Positions 1-18,149 are shown, counted from the stretch's first letter. The stretch: DNA of 64,000 nt from Lepturacanthus savala (GCA_030544235.1 CM060471.1:8582848-8646847), one strand, 5' to 3'. Numbers and translations are program-made. The notes: a model not told the origin generated them from the sequence alone.

Positions 1-895
1 TACACCCTGAACATACAGATGCTTTGGATTTTATAACAGTACGGAATTCTAATTAAAGTTCTTTCTAATATAGCAACAATCATGTCTTGTTTTTCATCTG
101 GATTCATCTTTATATCTTAACTTCATCAGTTTCACACAGTCACCAAACACTCATGATGAAGCCCTGTTGTAGTAAATTAAGAAGTAGCTACAAACCATGA
201 CAGACAGCTTGACAGACATTGAACTGAAAACTGGACTTAAATAAACAGAACAGGGAGCAGGGTTAACTAGGAGATTCAGCTCTAAGAAGAATATTCAGTG
301 TTAAAGAGGAGATTCATGGCTAGTGAGGAGATCAGGGCAGGTGAGGAGAAGACAGGGTACAGGAGGGAAAACGTAGAGCAGAATAACCAAAACCCCCCAA
401 ACCCAAGAAAACCAGACAGAGCCTCCAGCTTCTCTCCACTGGCTCCTTATTGTCCATATAGATCACTGAGCTACCAGAAACAGCTGATGAGAGTATCTTT
501 ACTAGAACAGGAGGCATAACCTGCAGCTATCAGGCTCCTCTGCTGTGGAACTATTTTCCTGTTTCAGGTTAAGAACTTTCATTTTTGATGAAGCTGATAG
601 TTCAGGCTTTCTCAGTCTGGCCTAGACTAAACATTACTTCGCTGCTATGGATTTAAACTGACCTCAAGAGATACTCCATGCTTCTCTTTCTTCCATCTGT
701 AAACACTAATAAATAACCCACATGAATAGGAAAATCTGTTTTGACATAAAAGATGCAAGTGCATCAGTACACAGACCTTGAATCTGTTATAAACTTGGCA
801 TGTATCACAAACTTATGAATCAGTTTTATGTTGTTGCTGAGCTGCTATATCCGCCGTCTGCTCAGTATCTGCAGCTCTCTCTCTCTTGTTCACTC

Positions 896-958
<63 letters not shown>

Positions 959-1800
959 ACTAACATTAACCTCTTGAGATTTGTCATACTAATGTTATAC
1001 AGGGGATTTTTAGAATGTTCTACAGCAGAAGCTGATTGGTTCCTGATCTGAGGCGACCCAGACATCTCTAGGACTTTGGCTCTAATTTGTACCAGTGAAA
1101 TTGAACAGTTGGTTTTATTGTCAGGGGCTTAAAATGTAATACTAATAAATATATCTTTCTGAATTCACATTTCCAAAATGACAAAATATGTGTTCCTTGT
1201 TTTTTGATAGTCTAGATATGCAATGAACTATCATTTCACATTGAATCAAATTGTTCCATTTTAAAAACATATTGTCCCTGAATCATATCAAGATACTTAT
1301 CAGATCTTCTTTTTCGGAGTAAGTAATATCCACAGTAAACATCAGGACCCCCTGATGAACATTTACAGCTGTTTTGTTCCTAGACTGTTGCTCTGTTTTT
1401 ATCATTTACAGACAAGGCTGCATCCGTCCTCATCCTTCACTTAGACGACAAATCCTTATAATCAGTTTTTCTATTTAGTTTTGTATCTGTAATTCCCTTC
1501 CCTGTGTTGATGTATTTTATTCATCAGTCCATCCTGAAGAGGATCTTCCTCTGTTCTTCTTCCTGAGGTTTATTTCTTTATTCTCCAACCTGCTCCTACA
1601 AACTCTGTTAGTTCTTACTCTGTACAGACTCTGTGCTCACTACAACTCACTGAAGGTTGAACTCTGTTGATTATTGGATCTTAGAGTCACTCTGGATTAT
1701 AACCACTCACTGATGTTTGGTCATGACATCTGTCAAAAAAACTCTCACTTTAACTTCTGAATCTTCAGTAACCCTGTTAAATATTTTATAATTATAATAA
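1..1800. other. Intergenic, no gene seen
   Basis: AT-rich non-coding DNA. The short ORFs have no recognisable domain and no splice context. It contains the (CT)n microsatellite at 901-955. Nothing else is recognised. Confidence 0.6.
901..955. repeat. (CT)27 microsatellite
   Basis: An uninterrupted CT dinucleotide run. It produces the Ser-Leu and Arg-Glu repeat ORFs on the two strands, which are artefacts. Confidence 0.95.
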
Positions 1801-1804
1801 ATTT

Positions 1805-1928
1805 GCTGCCCCACGATAGGCTGCTGACCATCTGGGGTGTATCCCTGCCTCTCGCCTGTAATGCGCTGGAATAGGCTCCAGCAGACCCCCAGAACCCTAA
1901 TGAGGAATAAGGGGGTATAGAAGATGAA
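1805..1928 (+). repeat. Fish dispersed repeat, 3' fragment
   Basis: The sequence runs from 'ccccacgatagg' through 'ctggggtgtatccctgcctc' to 'gaatgaatgaatga'. It matches the 3' half of the fuller copy at 5086-5432. Inverted copies are at 21140-21362, 32990-33180 and 44455-44522. The family is common in fish genomes; I cannot name it with certainty. Confidence 0.75.
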
Positions 1929-1953
1929 TGAATGAATGAATTAATTAATAAAT

Positions 1954-2740
1954 TTGCCTGGAAAAACATATCCTCCACATCATCCTTCCAGTTGTCAGAC
2001 CACAGCTGGATACACCAGCCAGTCAGTGATGGACGCAGTAGCATGTCTCCTCCACCCCTTCTTCCAACACCTGGAATCACCTGGCACCTTCACATCCATC
2101 CTCTTCATTGACATCATTGACATTTCCCCTTCCTCTACACACTACTACACTACACTAATGACTGCACCAGCCTCTCACCAATCACCACATACTACAAGTA
2201 CTCTATGACACTACCATTCTATGTCTGTTCAGTGACAATAACTCCATCACTGCCTATCAGCTCTTCCAATTTCCCAAGTCACTCAGTGCTGCCCAGACGA
2301 GTTCCTGCAATTAAAAGTGGTTCAACAAAATGAAATCGCCATATACACTTCACATACAAGCCCCTCTGGACTGGATCCCACCTCCACCGATAACCAAGCA
2401 GCTGAACAATTCAGCTACTTCAAATGCCTCAGACTCACCAGAGGCAATAAACATAACATTCAACTAACCCTGACATCTACAAAAGGTCCCAGCAAAGACT
2501 TCATGTACTTCCTGTTACCACCCATCTCTTGTCACTACTGTACACTGGCATCATTCAGCCTGTCCTCCTGTACTGTCCCCTCTGTTTCTACAAAATACTG
2601 TCCATCACCAACAGAAACAAACTGACAGAAATAGCATACACCACATCCAAAATCGCCCACCATCCCACAGCAAAATTCACAGAGCTCAACCGCCATGTCT
2701 TGCACCAAATCCATCTGGGGGCAGATACAGGACCCTGAGA
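1954..2740 (+). mobile_element. Degenerate LINE (L2-like) reverse transcriptase remnant
   Basis: Frame-shifted plus-strand fragments resemble the C-terminal part of fish non-LTR reverse transcriptases. A FTSILFIDI stretch around 2087-2115 resembles the catalytic-domain 'ILFVDFSSAFN' block. Around 2400-2440 there is an 'FSYFKCLRLTRGN' block like the usual 'FKYLGL' motif. From 2529 a 'LLYTGIIQPVLLYC' block is followed by 'NRNKLTEIAYTTSKI', as in the LINE thumb region. The ORFs are broken, so this is a fossil. A tetranucleotide run follows within 60 bp, which fits a LINE 3' end. The clade is inferred from memory of fish L2 sequences. Confidence 0.6.
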
Positions 2741-2790
2741 TGTAGAAGGGCTTACCTCAACAAGACTTTTATTTCACAAATCCTATAAAA

Positions 2791-2879
<89 letters not shown>
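2791..2879. repeat. (ATCT)22 microsatellite
   Basis: A near-perfect tetranucleotide run directly downstream of the LINE remnant. It may have grown from the LINE tail. Confidence 0.95.
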
Positions 2880-3039
2880 AAGATTTTTCCACAGAAAGCC
2901 CAGGAATATGTTGGAAAGACTAGAGGGAGACTGAAAGAAAATGAAGATTGAGCATAAGTCATAATTATGCCCAATATTAATTATTAATAATTTTCCTTGT
3001 CTGATGTGAGTACAGAGGATGTTGTGTTGCTGTTGTACA

Positions 3040-3098
3040 GACTGTAAACAGACTGTGATTTTGGACTTTTCAAATAAAACTGACTTGACTTGACCGCT
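3040..3098 (+). repeat. LINE-type 3' tail
   Basis: The segment ends 'caaataaaactgacttgact', i.e. an AATAAA signal followed by a short tandem tail (TTGAC), the usual 3' end of fish LINEs and their SINE partners. No coding part is attached. Confidence 0.4.
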
Positions 3099-3479
3099 TC
3101 ATAACTTAAGGTTCTGCACAATTTTGGTGCAGATCATGAAAGTGTCAGATTTTAGCCATTTTGGCAGTACAAAGCATTTTGATAACATTTATAGCATGAA
3201 ATGCTTTTTTATTCAGTGAATTAGTTATGAAGATTCCTTCAGGTTGCTCTTTATGGACTCTACATCAGGCAATGTTACTGTCTGTGTCAGATGCATCACT
3301 GTTAATTATGAACAATGTTTTACAATAGGATGATGCTCTGATTCAGTTATAGAAGGATACTGACTTTGGTTTAAAATAATCAGTAAAACAATGATTCTAT
3401 TCTCGTTTGTTGGGTTATTAGTACTGTACAAAGACAGTTTCATAAAATAGCTTCAAAATTCAAAATCTGGTTCATAAAA

Positions 3480-3665
3480 TGGTGTAAAATATCGATAACT
3501 CCAAAGCTCAGATCAGATTTGAGAATCAGATTTGAGAAGTTGGAAACAGAGAATATGGACATTTCCTTCTTTAAAATGACTCAAATCAATTAATCAATTA
3601 TCAAAAAAGTTGGTGAATAATGAAATAGTTGGCAACTAATTGATTTAATCCACTAATTGTTGTAC
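3480..3665 (-). repeat. Partial MITE copy (family of 7118-7422)
   Basis: The reverse complement shares 'GGAAATGTCCA', 'TTCTCAAATCTGATT' and 'ATTAGTTGCCAACT' with the element at 7118-7422. It is a truncated copy in opposite orientation. Confidence 0.65.
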
Positions 3666-4681
3666 CTGTGGTAAGCAGCAGCTGTTACTGCAGCATTAAA
3701 CTGAGAATCAGTGGAGAAGAACCTGACTGGGGTATTTCATGTTGTATTTTCATGCAGCAGTGAGTGTTTCATGGTTTCCTCACAGCTTTTCTTCTCGCAG
3801 CACTAAAAACTCTGAACTCGTGGGATTAGCAGAATATCCCAATCTGCTCCCTTCCACTTTGAGAAAATGGTCTTACATAACAACAATTCCATCTTAGTGA
3901 AGCTAAAATGTGAGACTGAATGCAGTTCTGTACACATTGGGATTAAAATAAAGTCTGTAGTTGGACATTCAGCGGATATTTGTCAGGGACACGATGTTTC
4001 ACGCTTTTCACTTCATTCATCACACGTCTTCAGGCTGTAACTGATCCGTCTGAACTGAGCTGGAAGATATTTTTAGATGTTTCTGATGAGATGAAGCACA
4101 GTTGTTAAGCCGATTGTCTTTACATTTGTTCGACATCATGATTCAGCTCCTCCTGCTGTGTGTAAAATATAAATTCTTCACACTGTTTTTACATTCAGGT
4201 TGAGGTTTTCTGTGGATCAGGAAGTAGAAACTACATTTAAATTCAAAATAAAGAAAAGAATCTCTCTCAACATACATGAATCAGAACTCTGACATGATGC
4301 AGCATCACATCTTCATCAGGGCAACACAAGAAGCTTCTTCAGGTGACCCACCAATAGGAATCATACACCAGAAATGAGAGGTGTGGCCTAAACAGAGCAC
4401 ACATGCAAACAATCACCAGTAACTGGACACTTTGCATCACAAAATGCATAAAAAGGTGATAAATACCAAATACAGTGAAGGAGCAATGAAGCAAAATAGA
4501 TTCAAAGGTTAAATCTGATTAAATTATATCTTTCTGTCTTTATCTTCTTTTTTACTATGTATGTTTGTTATAAATATTTAGTATTTTTTCAGGGATAACA
4601 GACTTTATTTCTTTTTAATTGTATGTTGGTTATTTTATTGTATATAAATACATATATCCAACCCAATCCCATCCAATATAG

Positions 4682-4748
4682 AATCCATCCATCCATTTTC
4701 TATACCCATTTATTCCTCACTAGGGTCATGGGGGTCTGCTGGAGTTAT
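4682..4748 (-). repeat. Fish dispersed repeat, end fragment
   Basis: The segment 'ccatccatccattttctata' to 'gggtctgctggag' is the inverted 3' end of the family at 5086-5432. Confidence 0.65.
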
Positions 4749-4756
4749 TATACAGC

Positions 4757-4759
<3 letters not shown>

Positions 4760-4845
<86 letters not shown>
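4760..4845. repeat. (AT)43 microsatellite
   Basis: An uninterrupted AT run immediately after the inverted repeat fragment. Confidence 0.95.
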
Positions 4846-4848
<3 letters not shown>

Positions 4849-5085
4849 GCTGCTATTGGTGTTACCTGTTGTGTGTTTTCTGCTATTTGTTGTTTTTCCT
4901 GTAAATATTGTTTATATTATATTACTATTCTTTACTTCTATGATATCTATATTGCTAGTTCTTTTTTCTACGCTTATGTAAGTCATCTTATCTTTATTTT
5001 ATATTATAGATTATATTTGTGCAGTTGTTTACAGTTTTATGTTTAATGATGGAACACATCAGATTACATTTTAACTCTTGACCAC

Positions 5086-5432
5086 AGTAGCAGGGGTTAG
5101 CGCTGTTGCCTCACAGCAAGGTCACGAGTTCAAGACCTCCTTGGTCTGGAACATGCAAACACGGGGAGAACCCATGCATGTTCTCCCCGTGTCTGCGTGG
5201 GTTTTCACCAGGTACTCCGGCTTCCTCCCACAGTCCAAAAACATGAAGTTAATTGGTGACTCTAAATTGCCCGTAGGTGTGAGTGTGTGAGTGAATGGTG
5301 TGTGTGTCCCACGATAGACTGGCGACCATCTGGGGTGTATCCCTGCCTCTCACCTGTAATGTGCTGGGATTGGCTCCAGCAGACCCCTGCGACCCTAAAG
5401 AGGCATAAACGGCTATAGTGAATGAATGAGCT
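5086..5432 (+). repeat. Fish dispersed repeat, near-complete copy
   Basis: The copy starts near 'gcaggggttagcgctgttgc', whose 'cgagttcaagacc' looks like a tRNA-type B box. It continues through 'catgttctccccgtgtctgc', 'ctccggcttcctcccacagt' and 'ggtgactctaaattgcccg', and ends in 'gaatgaatga'. This is one of the commonest dispersed repeats of teleosts. The B-box-like stretch suggests a tRNA-derived SINE, but that is inference. The 73-residue ORF across it is not a gene. Confidence 0.75.
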
Positions 5433-7117
5433 CTCAGTTTTAAATCAGTAATTTGATTATCAGATGAGGAGATGCTGCCCTCTGCTGGTTCTCGCTGCTT
5501 TAAACTGACTGATCTGCATCAGTGTTCAATCACTATGTGCACGTTTTCATTCAACTTGTAAGTATTTCAGATGTAATAACATGATTACGGTTCTGCTTTT
5601 ATTATTTTGTGTGATTATTCTGTTGTTTATGCCATATATATATATATACACACTCACTCCATTTTTCTGCTTCTTTTCCACATCCTATTTCCCTCATCCT
5701 TTGCTTATATCCTTCCATCTCTCTAATATACTAATGAATATAGTTTTCTATTTCTGCTCTTCCAAGCCCGTTCCACTAGATGCTGCTAAATGGCACTAAA
5801 TCTCACACTGTACCTTTAAAACCCCTCATTACATAATCCTTTACTTAACAGATTTATCATTGCACTAATAACCAAAAACCTGCTGTGAAGTTTTTTTTGT
5901 GAAGTTGAGTCACTGTTTTACATCAATAATCCTTAAATTAGCACTAACAACAGCACATATCTGTTAATTATTAAAATCTCAAACCTGGAGAAAGAGGAGA
6001 CACAGGCTGGATCCAAACTTTTATCTGTCGTTCTTTTCATTTATTTTGACAATGAGAAACATAATTAAGAACAAATATAGGAAATATATCTTTGAACAGA
6101 GAATGAAACATCTGAACGCCAGGATGCAGGAAGTTAATCACACAAAAAAAACCAATAAAAATAATAATAAAAAAAACATAAGTGCTGCAAGTTGGATGAA
6201 TACATTCCTGTAGGTATAGAAACTATAAACATATCCGGACGTGACTATGTCCTGGTTCAGAGTTTAAGTGGAGGAGCAGAGCACCTGGTGCTAAAGCAAC
6301 ACACAACTGCACAGATGAAGCTTTGAGGTATTTCAACTACGCAGGGAGGATCGGACCAAACAAACCTCGTAATGCCAACATTTTGGTCATATTTCTGAAT
6401 ATATTTACATATATTTTCTTAAATACACAGGAAATATCTATGTAGGAAAACAGACTGTACAAAAAACAAGAAGAATATCTCTGTATAAACATTAAAACCT
6501 TTTATATATCAATATATCCTCAATATATTTTATATATCAATATATCCTCTATATACTGTGTTGTTTTGGTCTGCAGTAAAGAAAGTGATTTCACAGTATG
6601 AGACGACAGCTGTCTCAAATATACATTCATGTCTCACTTGGCCACCGGGGGGCGAACTCAACACCGAGCCGCACTTTAATGAAATTAATACAAATAAAAG
6701 CCATGAAGAAGAACCTATAAGACAATGGGAACATGTTTGATTGGATAAAACCAACGATAAGGGGAAAAAAACAAAGTCTTCTTTCGGTTTCTTTTGAAAA
6801 ACATTGAACCATCTGATACAATAAATTCTCATCATACATTCATCCTGTGAGCAAAATACTCACCTGATCTCTTTAACAGACCAGTTAGTGTGAAACAAAG
6901 CTGTGATATAGCTCCAACTTTTATTAAGAAACACTGAGACTCTCAGAGATTTTAAACCTGTAAAAGTAGATCCTGTTTGTCGGGAAGTGAAATAATCTGA
7001 TTACAAATGCGATTGTTAATATCTCACGAGCACCACATCATTTCTTTTACACAAAACAAATGATCTTAAGCAAACAAGTTATTGTTTGCTGAGGATACAC
7101 AAGTTATCTTGTACACA

Positions 7118-7422
7118 AGAACTGCAACGATTAGTTGATTAATCGATTAGTTGCCAACTGTTACATTAATCACCAACTATTTTCATAAGCAATCAATGGA
7201 TTTGAGTCATGTCCATCCTTAAGAAGGAAATGTCCAAATTCTCTGGTTCCAGCTTCTCAAATCTGATTATTTTCTTTAGTCTTTTATAATAGTAAACTGA
7301 TGATCTTTGGGTTATGGACTGAATGAATTTTCAGCTTTGGGAAACATTGATCGATAATATCTTAATCATTTCAATAATCAATCGATTAATCCACTATCAG
7401 AATATTTGTTAGTTGCAGTTCT
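7118..7422. mobile_element. MITE, about 305 bp
   Basis: Terminal inverted repeats begin AGAACTGCAACGATTAGTTG at the left. The right end is ...TTAGTTGCAGTTCT, preceded by a second 'aatcgattaatc' arm. Related copies are at 3480-3665 (inverted, partial) and 50125-50475. No transposase is present. A clear target duplication was not found. Confidence 0.75.
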
Positions 7423-7999
7423 ACTGTACAAGTTATCATATATAGTCAGATGTTATCTTGTTCTCACAAGACATCTTTATAAACATGGGCAGAGATACTA
7501 TCCTGTAACCACCTGATGTATTTATACAGTTATTATCTTGTAAATAAGATACTGATATTGATTCATTGATAATTTCTTGTTCACATAAGACATTATGTTG
7601 TAAAGAGGCAAAGTTATCCATGCAAAAGAGAGAAAAAATATCATCCTGTTTGCACAAAACATCATCTTGAACACAGACTTGTTTGTAAATCTGGTTGAGT
7701 TTGGATAGTCACAGGTTAACTGTTTCTATGGAGATCATCAGCAGTTTTTTTATTATTATATCTGAACAGGCACAAGATTCATCCATCGTATCTCAACAGA
7801 GACACTGACTGACCTGTAGCTGCAGCTCAGTCATACCAAACACTGTCGGTTCACCTGCAGCAGCTCAGCTCACTGACAATAGTCACACTTTAGTGGTTTT
7901 ACAGCAGCAGTGAAACTCTAGACTGAGTCTCAGCTGCTGAAACAAACTCTGCACCATGTTTGTGTTTTCAGATGTGAACCTGATGCTCCTACAGGTCAG

Positions 8000-8565
8000 T
8001 TAAAGGGACAGTTCCATATTTTAAAGATTTAGACCATTTCCCATGTTCCTTCATGTATCTGAAGCACAGAGACATAATTTCACTGATCCTCCAGTGTTGA
8101 TCATTGTAGTGATTTTCAGTATAATGTTAGTTCACCTGGAGAAACACCTGTCTAACTTAGTAAAAACTGTATGAACCCTAGTATGTACGCTTAGTGTGTG
8201 AATATACCACCTCAATAAGCTGCACTGTGTAATGTTTCATTCATCTGTTCTTGTTTTAAAAGATTTGGAAATGAGTGTTGATCCTGTTTGTGACAGAGAC
8301 AGAGATTTACTAGAGCCGTACTACTGTCTGCAAAATAGTTCCGGAACAATTCCAGCTCTTGTTTCAGTTAATGAGTCGTCTATAAACCGCAGCAAAACAT
8401 ACTGAACAAGTCAGATTAAACCATGAGAATCATTGAAATTATACTGAAAATCACTACAAAGATCAATACTAAAGGATCAGTGAAATTATTTCTCTAAGAT
8501 TCAGATACATGAAGGAACGTGGGAAATGGGGCTAAGATGTTTAAAATACACACATTTCCCTATAA
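8000..8565. mobile_element. MITE with about 125-bp inverted arms
   Basis: The left arm (8000-8135) carries 'ttccttcatgtatctgaa', 'cactgatcctccagt' and 'gtagtgattttcagtataat'. The right arm (8425-8565) holds the reverse complements of these in mirror order. The ends read 'TTAAAGGGACAGTTCC' and '...cacatttccctataaggg'. It is a foldback element with no ORF, inside the putative hlf 3'UTR. Confidence 0.75.
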
Positions 8566-9188
8566 GGGTTTATAGAAAAGATATTTTAGGGTTTTATTAC
8601 ATATCTGGGTTATAAAAAAATTCAAAAACGTTTGGACACTTTATCAAAATCAGTGAGTGACACCCTGTTTTCTTTGTACTTTCATTTTCCATAAATATCA
8701 AATACTGCTTAGAACCCTACTAGGAAACAAACAAACAAACAAACAGAGGATGGAGCTGGTACACATTCATATACACAGTCATTAGGACCATGATGACATG
8801 AGGAATGAGGATAAAACTTCAAATAATGTTCAGAAAGGACAGAAGAGACAATGTGCTGCTGTTAACTGTTAACGGCTAACTGCTGAGTGGCTGTTAGCAA
8901 CAGTCCAGCAGAGAAACAATAAAGATAAGCTAACTAAAGATTATTGATGCAGCAGGAAACCTGCAGGATCCCTGTTGACTTGTTGTTGTTGTGATATTAT
9001 TGGACTCATCAGCTGTAAACATGGAGATTATCATTCTTCTGTTTTACCATCTCTGACCATCTAAGACTGATTGATGTACATGTGAACAGGTGCATTGTGG
9101 GAACACACCTGCAGGGGGCGGAGTCTGTCAGTGCAGAGAGCTGCAGTTCTGAAGTGTCATCGCCAGACTCTCTGAGGTTAAAGGTCAA

Positions 9189-9231
<43 letters not shown>

Positions 9232-9515
9232 TTTCTGTCTGAATAACGGGCTCGACTCACGGCAGGCGGCCGCCGCCACTTGGGAGCTAATTGCACGTCG
9301 TTGGGCAGCTGCTGGGTGGCTGTTGCCGTGGAAACAGATGAAAAACTGTAGCCGGTATATTACAAAGACGAAAAAATACTCCTGTCTCAAAAAGGGGAAA
9401 TAATCCGGTTACATTCTGTAAATGTTCACTGCTGCATGAACCAGGGGGCGGTCTCTTCGTGTTTCTGTGTGTGTGTGTGTGTGTGTGTGTATATACAGTT
9501 TCTAGGCATGTGACC

Positions 9516-15026
<5,511 letters not shown>

Positions 15027-15126
15027 GGCGCCTCCGGTCCAACAACCACAAATAAAAGGTACAATTCGGACGAGACGATTTAAAAAGAAGCTGATCAGTT
15101 GTTGTGGTGTTGCTGCGCGCGCAGCT

Positions 15127-15132
15127 CACGTG
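15127..15132. promoter_or_regulatory. hlf: Canonical E-box CACGTG upstream of hlf ATG
   Basis: A perfect CACGTG about 100 bp upstream of the hlf start codon. A second CACGTG lies inside exon 1 at 15000-15005. PAR-bZIP genes are classical CLOCK:BMAL1 targets through E-boxes, so a regulatory role is plausible but is inferred from position only. Confidence 0.5.
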
Positions 15133-15306
15133 GATCAACGGTCAGAACACAGAATACAAGTCTGAGATGAAAGAAAAATACGAAATAAAAGCCGCCAGGT
15201 TGGAGCCGTGAGGAGGTGTTGGCCGAGGAGCAGCGGTGAGCTGCTGGTGTCTGAGCGGCTGCAGCTGCTGGAGAGGAACACACCGAACACCGAGACAACC
15301 CATGTG

Positions 15307-15314
15307 TGACGTCA
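15307..15314. promoter_or_regulatory. hlf: Palindromic CRE TGACGTCA upstream of hlf
   Basis: A full consensus cAMP-response element about 280 bp upstream of the start codon, in a GC-rich, CpG-containing stretch (15100-15350) that looks like the hlf promoter or first exon. No TATA box was recognised near it. Confidence 0.45.
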
Positions 15315-16029
15315 CAAACACCCGCCTCTGCCTCCACGGCCCCTCCTCTTCCACTCTCAATCAATCATCAATCAATCAAGTAATCGATCAATCAACTAAT
15401 CAATCACATATCGTCGCCCTATTAAAAATAATGGCCATTTTTTCAAGATTTTAGAAAAACACATGACATTAAAGCATTTATGTCAATAATCGTCATCACT
15501 CACCAGTAGAAATTGATTCAAGAATCATTTCCAGAGCTTCTTCATCATAGAAGCTTTTTAAAACAGCAGCCATTATAAAAGCTTGTGAAATTGGCATTTT
15601 ATCCAAAAGAATAAAAAATGTTTAATTAGACAAGATCAAATGTCCTGTATAAAATGACCTTTTTCCTATCAGGCATAAAGAGTATAACCCTCAAGATTAA
15701 GATGATATTACCATCATCATCAAGAGATAATTTAGGCCTAAAACTCACTTTCATGAAAAAACAACATAGGCCATTATTTTAATGGGGAGACAATATGTAT
15801 CTATGTATGTATATATACACATATGAAGTTTATTCTTTGATTCAACTTTAGATCTGTTTGTGTGTGAAAATATCAGTGTATGCATGTGTGTGTGTGTGTA
15901 ATCATGTTTTTCAGTTCACATTTTAAGTTGTGCATCATTTGTAATATTATACTGTTCAGTGATAACATGTTTTACTTAATGTTATTTATTAGTTTATCTA
16001 TTGTTTTTTGTAATGCAGCGGGACAGTAA

Positions 16030-16062
16030 ACTTCCGCCTGTCATATAATGACAGGCGGAAGT
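16030..16062. repeat. Perfect 15-bp hairpin with 3-nt loop
   Basis: ACTTCCGCCTGTCAT, loop ATA, ATGACAGGCGGAAGT. The arms are fully complementary and much more GC-rich than the flanks. It could be a small palindromic element or a structured RNA stem; no family recognised. Confidence 0.85.
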
Positions 16063-16489
16063 AAATACAGTTATCATTATTAATATTGGTATTAATGATA
16101 TAAAGACAGATGTAATTATGTTATCTGTTAACTCTCAGTTAATAGTTATTAATTTTCTGTTACTAAATTGAACTGATTTGTAATTTCTGCATTTTTTTAT
16201 TTGAATTGGAACATAAACTTTATTACTGTTGTTATTGTATTTTAATTCACATGATGATGCCTCACTGTGGACAGCACAACAGTCCCTAATCATTATAATA
16301 AGCCACTAATTAAGACTCTGCCAGCTTGTTATCATAATGAAAGAGTTAATAACTTTAAACACACAGAGACACATGCACACACACACACACAGGGTCACAT
16401 GAGTGGGCCGGATTGACCTACTTTTGTCCAATGAGAGGCCTCCTCCCTCCTCCCTCCTGCAGCCGGTCACATTGAACCTCATGTGCTCC

Positions 16490-16745
16490 ACATGAAGAGA
16501 AAAACAAATCCTGCAAGAGGAGAGTAGAGAGGAAACAAGGGAATGAGAGATCAAGAGGAGGGAAAAAAGGAAAAAAAAAAAAAGAAAGGAGATAATAAGA
16601 GGAGAATAGACAGAAAAAAGATGAATAGGTGAGGGCAAAAAAGAAGGGAGGATAAAACAAGAAAAGAGAAAAAGAGAAGTGAAGGACAGGAGAGAATGAA
16701 AAAGGAGCGAAGGGAAGGAAAGGTGAGCAGAGAGGAGACAAAGAA
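16490..16745 (+). repeat. Purine-rich tract
   Basis: About 250 bp made almost entirely of A and G on the plus strand, including an A13-type run near 16571-16583. Confidence 0.8.
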
Positions 16746-17013
16746 GGATGATGCATCTGATTTATCTTCAGTCAGAGTCCTGTTACATAAATACAGAACC
16801 ACTCATTAAAGCTTCCTTAGCAACAGCGTTGCTACAGCACCTCCATGTTGTGAAGCAGGAAAGTAGGACAGGACACACACACACAATGTATGAACCGCTG
16901 AGTCGTCACCTCTGGTGTTGTTGATTTGACAGTTTGAATCCTTCACTGTCCTTGTTTTTTTATTTAAAATGTCTTTTCTGTCAAATATTGTCTGTTTTGA
17001 AAAAATACGACTG

Positions 17014-18134
17014 ATGTCTCCGTCATGTCTTCACCACATCTCTGTCACATCTCTATCATTCCTCTGACATCTCTTAATCATGACTGTCATGTCTTCATCA
17101 TATCTTCATCATGTCTTTATCACGTCTTCATTATGTCTTCATTGTGTCTTTATCATGTCTTCATTGTGTCTTTATCATGTCTTCATTGTGTCTTCATCAT
17201 GTCTTCATCATGTCTTCATCATGTCTTCATTGTGTCTTCATCATGTCTTTATCATGTATTTATCATGTCTTCATCATGTCTTTATCATGTATTTATCATG
17301 TCTTCATCATGTGTTCATCATATCTTCATTGTGTCTTTATCATGTCTTCATGATGTCTTTATCATGTCTTTATCATGTCTTCATGATGTCTTCATCACGT
17401 CTTTATCATGTCTTCATCATGTCTTTATCATGTCTTCATCATGTCTTTACCATGTCTTCATCATGTCTTTACCATGTCTTCATCATGTCTTCATCATGTC
17501 TTTATCATGTCTTTATCATGTCTTCATCACGTCTTCATTATGTCTTCATTGTGTCTTTATCATGTCTTTATCACGTCTTCATTATGTCTTCATTGTGTCT
17601 TTATCATGTCTTCATCATGTCTTCATCATGTCTTCATTGTGTCTTCATCATGTATTTATCATGTCTTCATCATGTCTTCATCATGTCTTTATCATGTCTT
17701 CATCATGTCTTTATCACGTCTTCATTATGTCTTCATTGTGTCTTCATCATGTGTTCATCATGTCTTCATCATGTCTTCATTGTGTCTTCATCATGTCTTC
17801 ATCATGTCTTCATCATGTCTTCATTGTGTCTTCATCATGTCTTTATCATGTATTTATCATGTCTTCATCATGTCTTTATCATGTATTTATCATGTCTTCA
17901 TCATGTGTTCATCATATCTTCATTGTGTCTTTATCATGTCTTCATGATGTCTTCATGATGTCTTTATCATGTCTTTATCATGTCTTTATCATGTCTTCAT
18001 GATGTCTTCATCACGTCTTTATCGTGTCTTCATCATGTCTTTATCATGTCTTCATCATGTCTTTATCATGTCTTCATCATGTCTTTATCGTGTCTTTATC
18101 GTGTCTTTATCGTGTCTTTATCGTGTCTTCATCA
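17014..18134 (+). repeat. 1.1-kb minisatellite, 11-bp unit
   Basis: About 100 tandem copies of an 11-bp unit, consensus TCATGTCTTCA, with TTT/TTC and 'attgtg', 'atcgtg' variants. Because 11 is not a multiple of 3 and the unit has no stop, all three plus frames stay open. This gives long ORFs of the same Met-Ser-Ser-Cys-Leu-His-His-Val-Phe-Ile type. They are not genes. Higher-order blocks recur: about 17190-17345 is nearly repeated at 17770-17940. Confidence 0.95.
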
Positions 18135-18149
18135 CACACAAACACAACA

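Larger units (their letters stand above)
6015..9515 (-). other. hlf: Probable hlf 3' untranslated region
   Basis: There is no coding exon between the hlf stop codon (9516-9518) and the left side of the window. A minus-strand AATAAA signal lies at 6040-6045, which would place the 3' end near 6015-6025. Mammalian HLF has a 3'UTR of several kb, so this length is plausible. Two MITEs (7118-7422 and 8000-8565) and a (GT)n run (9468-9490) lie inside. The extent is inferred; no transcript evidence is available here, and other AATAAA signals may be used. Confidence 0.35.
15330..17013. other. Intergenic hlf-stxbp4, left part
   Basis: AT-rich with no gene. It holds the 33-nt hairpin at 16030-16062 and a purine-rich strand at about 16490-16745. 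The minus-strand ORFs across the latter are low-complexity Phe/Leu/Ser-rich translations of that tract. Confidence 0.6.

Noticed and set aside
16030..16062. Bacterial-style terminator or tRNA
   Set aside because: There is no T-run in a prokaryotic context, no cloverleaf and no B box. The genome is eukaryotic.
17025..18002. 325-residue ORF, the longest in the window
   Set aside because: It is the translation of an 11-bp tandem repeat that stays open in all three frames. It has no splice, start or composition evidence for a gene.
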